Assembly (NCBI GenBank): GCA_964020085.1
Contig: OZ026604.1
Span: forward strand, 28,856,618 to 28,920,617
Direction: 5' to 3'
Source: Micromussa lordhowensis
Lineage: Eukaryota > Cnidaria > Anthozoa > Scleractinia > Lobophylliidae
Length of the DNA: 64,000 nt
Part shown: piece by piece, positions 63,943-64,000 of the stretch
Position numbering within the stretch: the stretch's first letter is position 1
Layout: each line of letters starts with the position of its first letter
Notes under the pieces: model-generated
Databases searched by the model: none
What the model saw: only the letters and a program-made list of their open reading frames with translations
Told to the model about the DNA's origin: nothing
Made by a program: the position numbers and the translations under genes

Positions 63943-64000
63943 TGTCATATCACGTGACTTAATTTATGCCACGAGGCATTCTGTTGTTGTTTTGTACATG
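63943..64000 (+). repeat. 3' LTR, first 58 bases
   Basis: Starts TGTCATATCACGTGAC directly after the purine tract and runs off the window at GTACATG. No mismatch to 59481-59538. Confidence 0.9.

Larger units (their letters stand above)
59481..64000 (+). mobile_element. Ty3/Gypsy-type LTR retrotransposon, 3' LTR cut by window end
   Basis: 5' LTR (59481-59659), gag-pol (59799-63910), a purine tract AGAGAGGGAGA (about 63931-63942) and the start of the 3' LTR at 63943. The first 58 bases of the 3' LTR match the 5' LTR over all visible bases, implying recent insertion. It lies upstream of the first visible MSH6 exon in opposite orientation, most likely in an MSH6 intron, since the MSH6 start is not seen before it. 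Confidence 0.9.

Overview
The window is animal nuclear DNA, AT-rich, with small exons, GT-AG introns and a heavy load of short transposons. The gene content (a PBZ zinc-finger PARP, an intron-rich MSH6, an atypical single-exon class A GPCR) and the repeat types (TTAA-flanked MITEs, Penelope-like GIY-YIG elements, DIRS-like gag, tRNA-derived SINEs, many foldback repeats) suggest an anthozoan cnidarian, probably a stony coral. That placement is inference from gene architecture and repeat style; no search was run.

Layout. (1) 604-4072, plus: last four exons of PAS-domain kinase PASK. (2) 7861-11402, minus: a complete four-exon gene for a 436-residue PARP-family enzyme with an N-terminal PBZ finger. 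(3) 11569-18554, plus: a complete seven-exon gene for the N6AMT1/HEMK2 methyltransferase (221 aa), head-to-head with the PARP gene across 166 bp. Its introns hold long hairpins and a Penelope-like inverted pair inserted in a SINE. (4) 18555-25600: no convincing gene; one terminal-inverted-repeat element and one SINE. (5) 25720-26688, plus: an intronless-coding orphan GPCR. (6) 28769-58965, minus: 37 exons of the mismatch-repair gene MSH6, in frame throughout; the 5' end lies beyond the window. Its introns hold most of the mobile DNA: tandem arrays, a zinc-ribbon ORF fragment, MITEs, a DIRS-like gag fragment, a LINE tail and a 2.2 kb terminal-inverted-repeat element with palindrome-rich ends. 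(7) 59481-64000, plus: a Ty3/Gypsy-type LTR retrotransposon, antisense to MSH6 and probably inside its next upstream intron; it carries a frameshift and an in-frame stop, and the window ends inside its 3' LTR.

Three neighbouring genes concern genome maintenance or macromolecular methylation (PBZ-PARP, N6AMT1, MSH6), but only the PARP/N6AMT1 pair shares a promoter region, so no joint pathway is claimed. All exon boundaries were derived by hand from splice signals, reading-frame continuity and recalled family similarity. The strongest leads are the Penelope inverted pair with a 14-bp target duplication, the 2.2 kb element with clustered CACGGCGTG-type palindromes, the DIRS fragment whose flanks rejoin in a second repeat copy, and a possible 44-residue spliced gene nested in an MSH6 intron.
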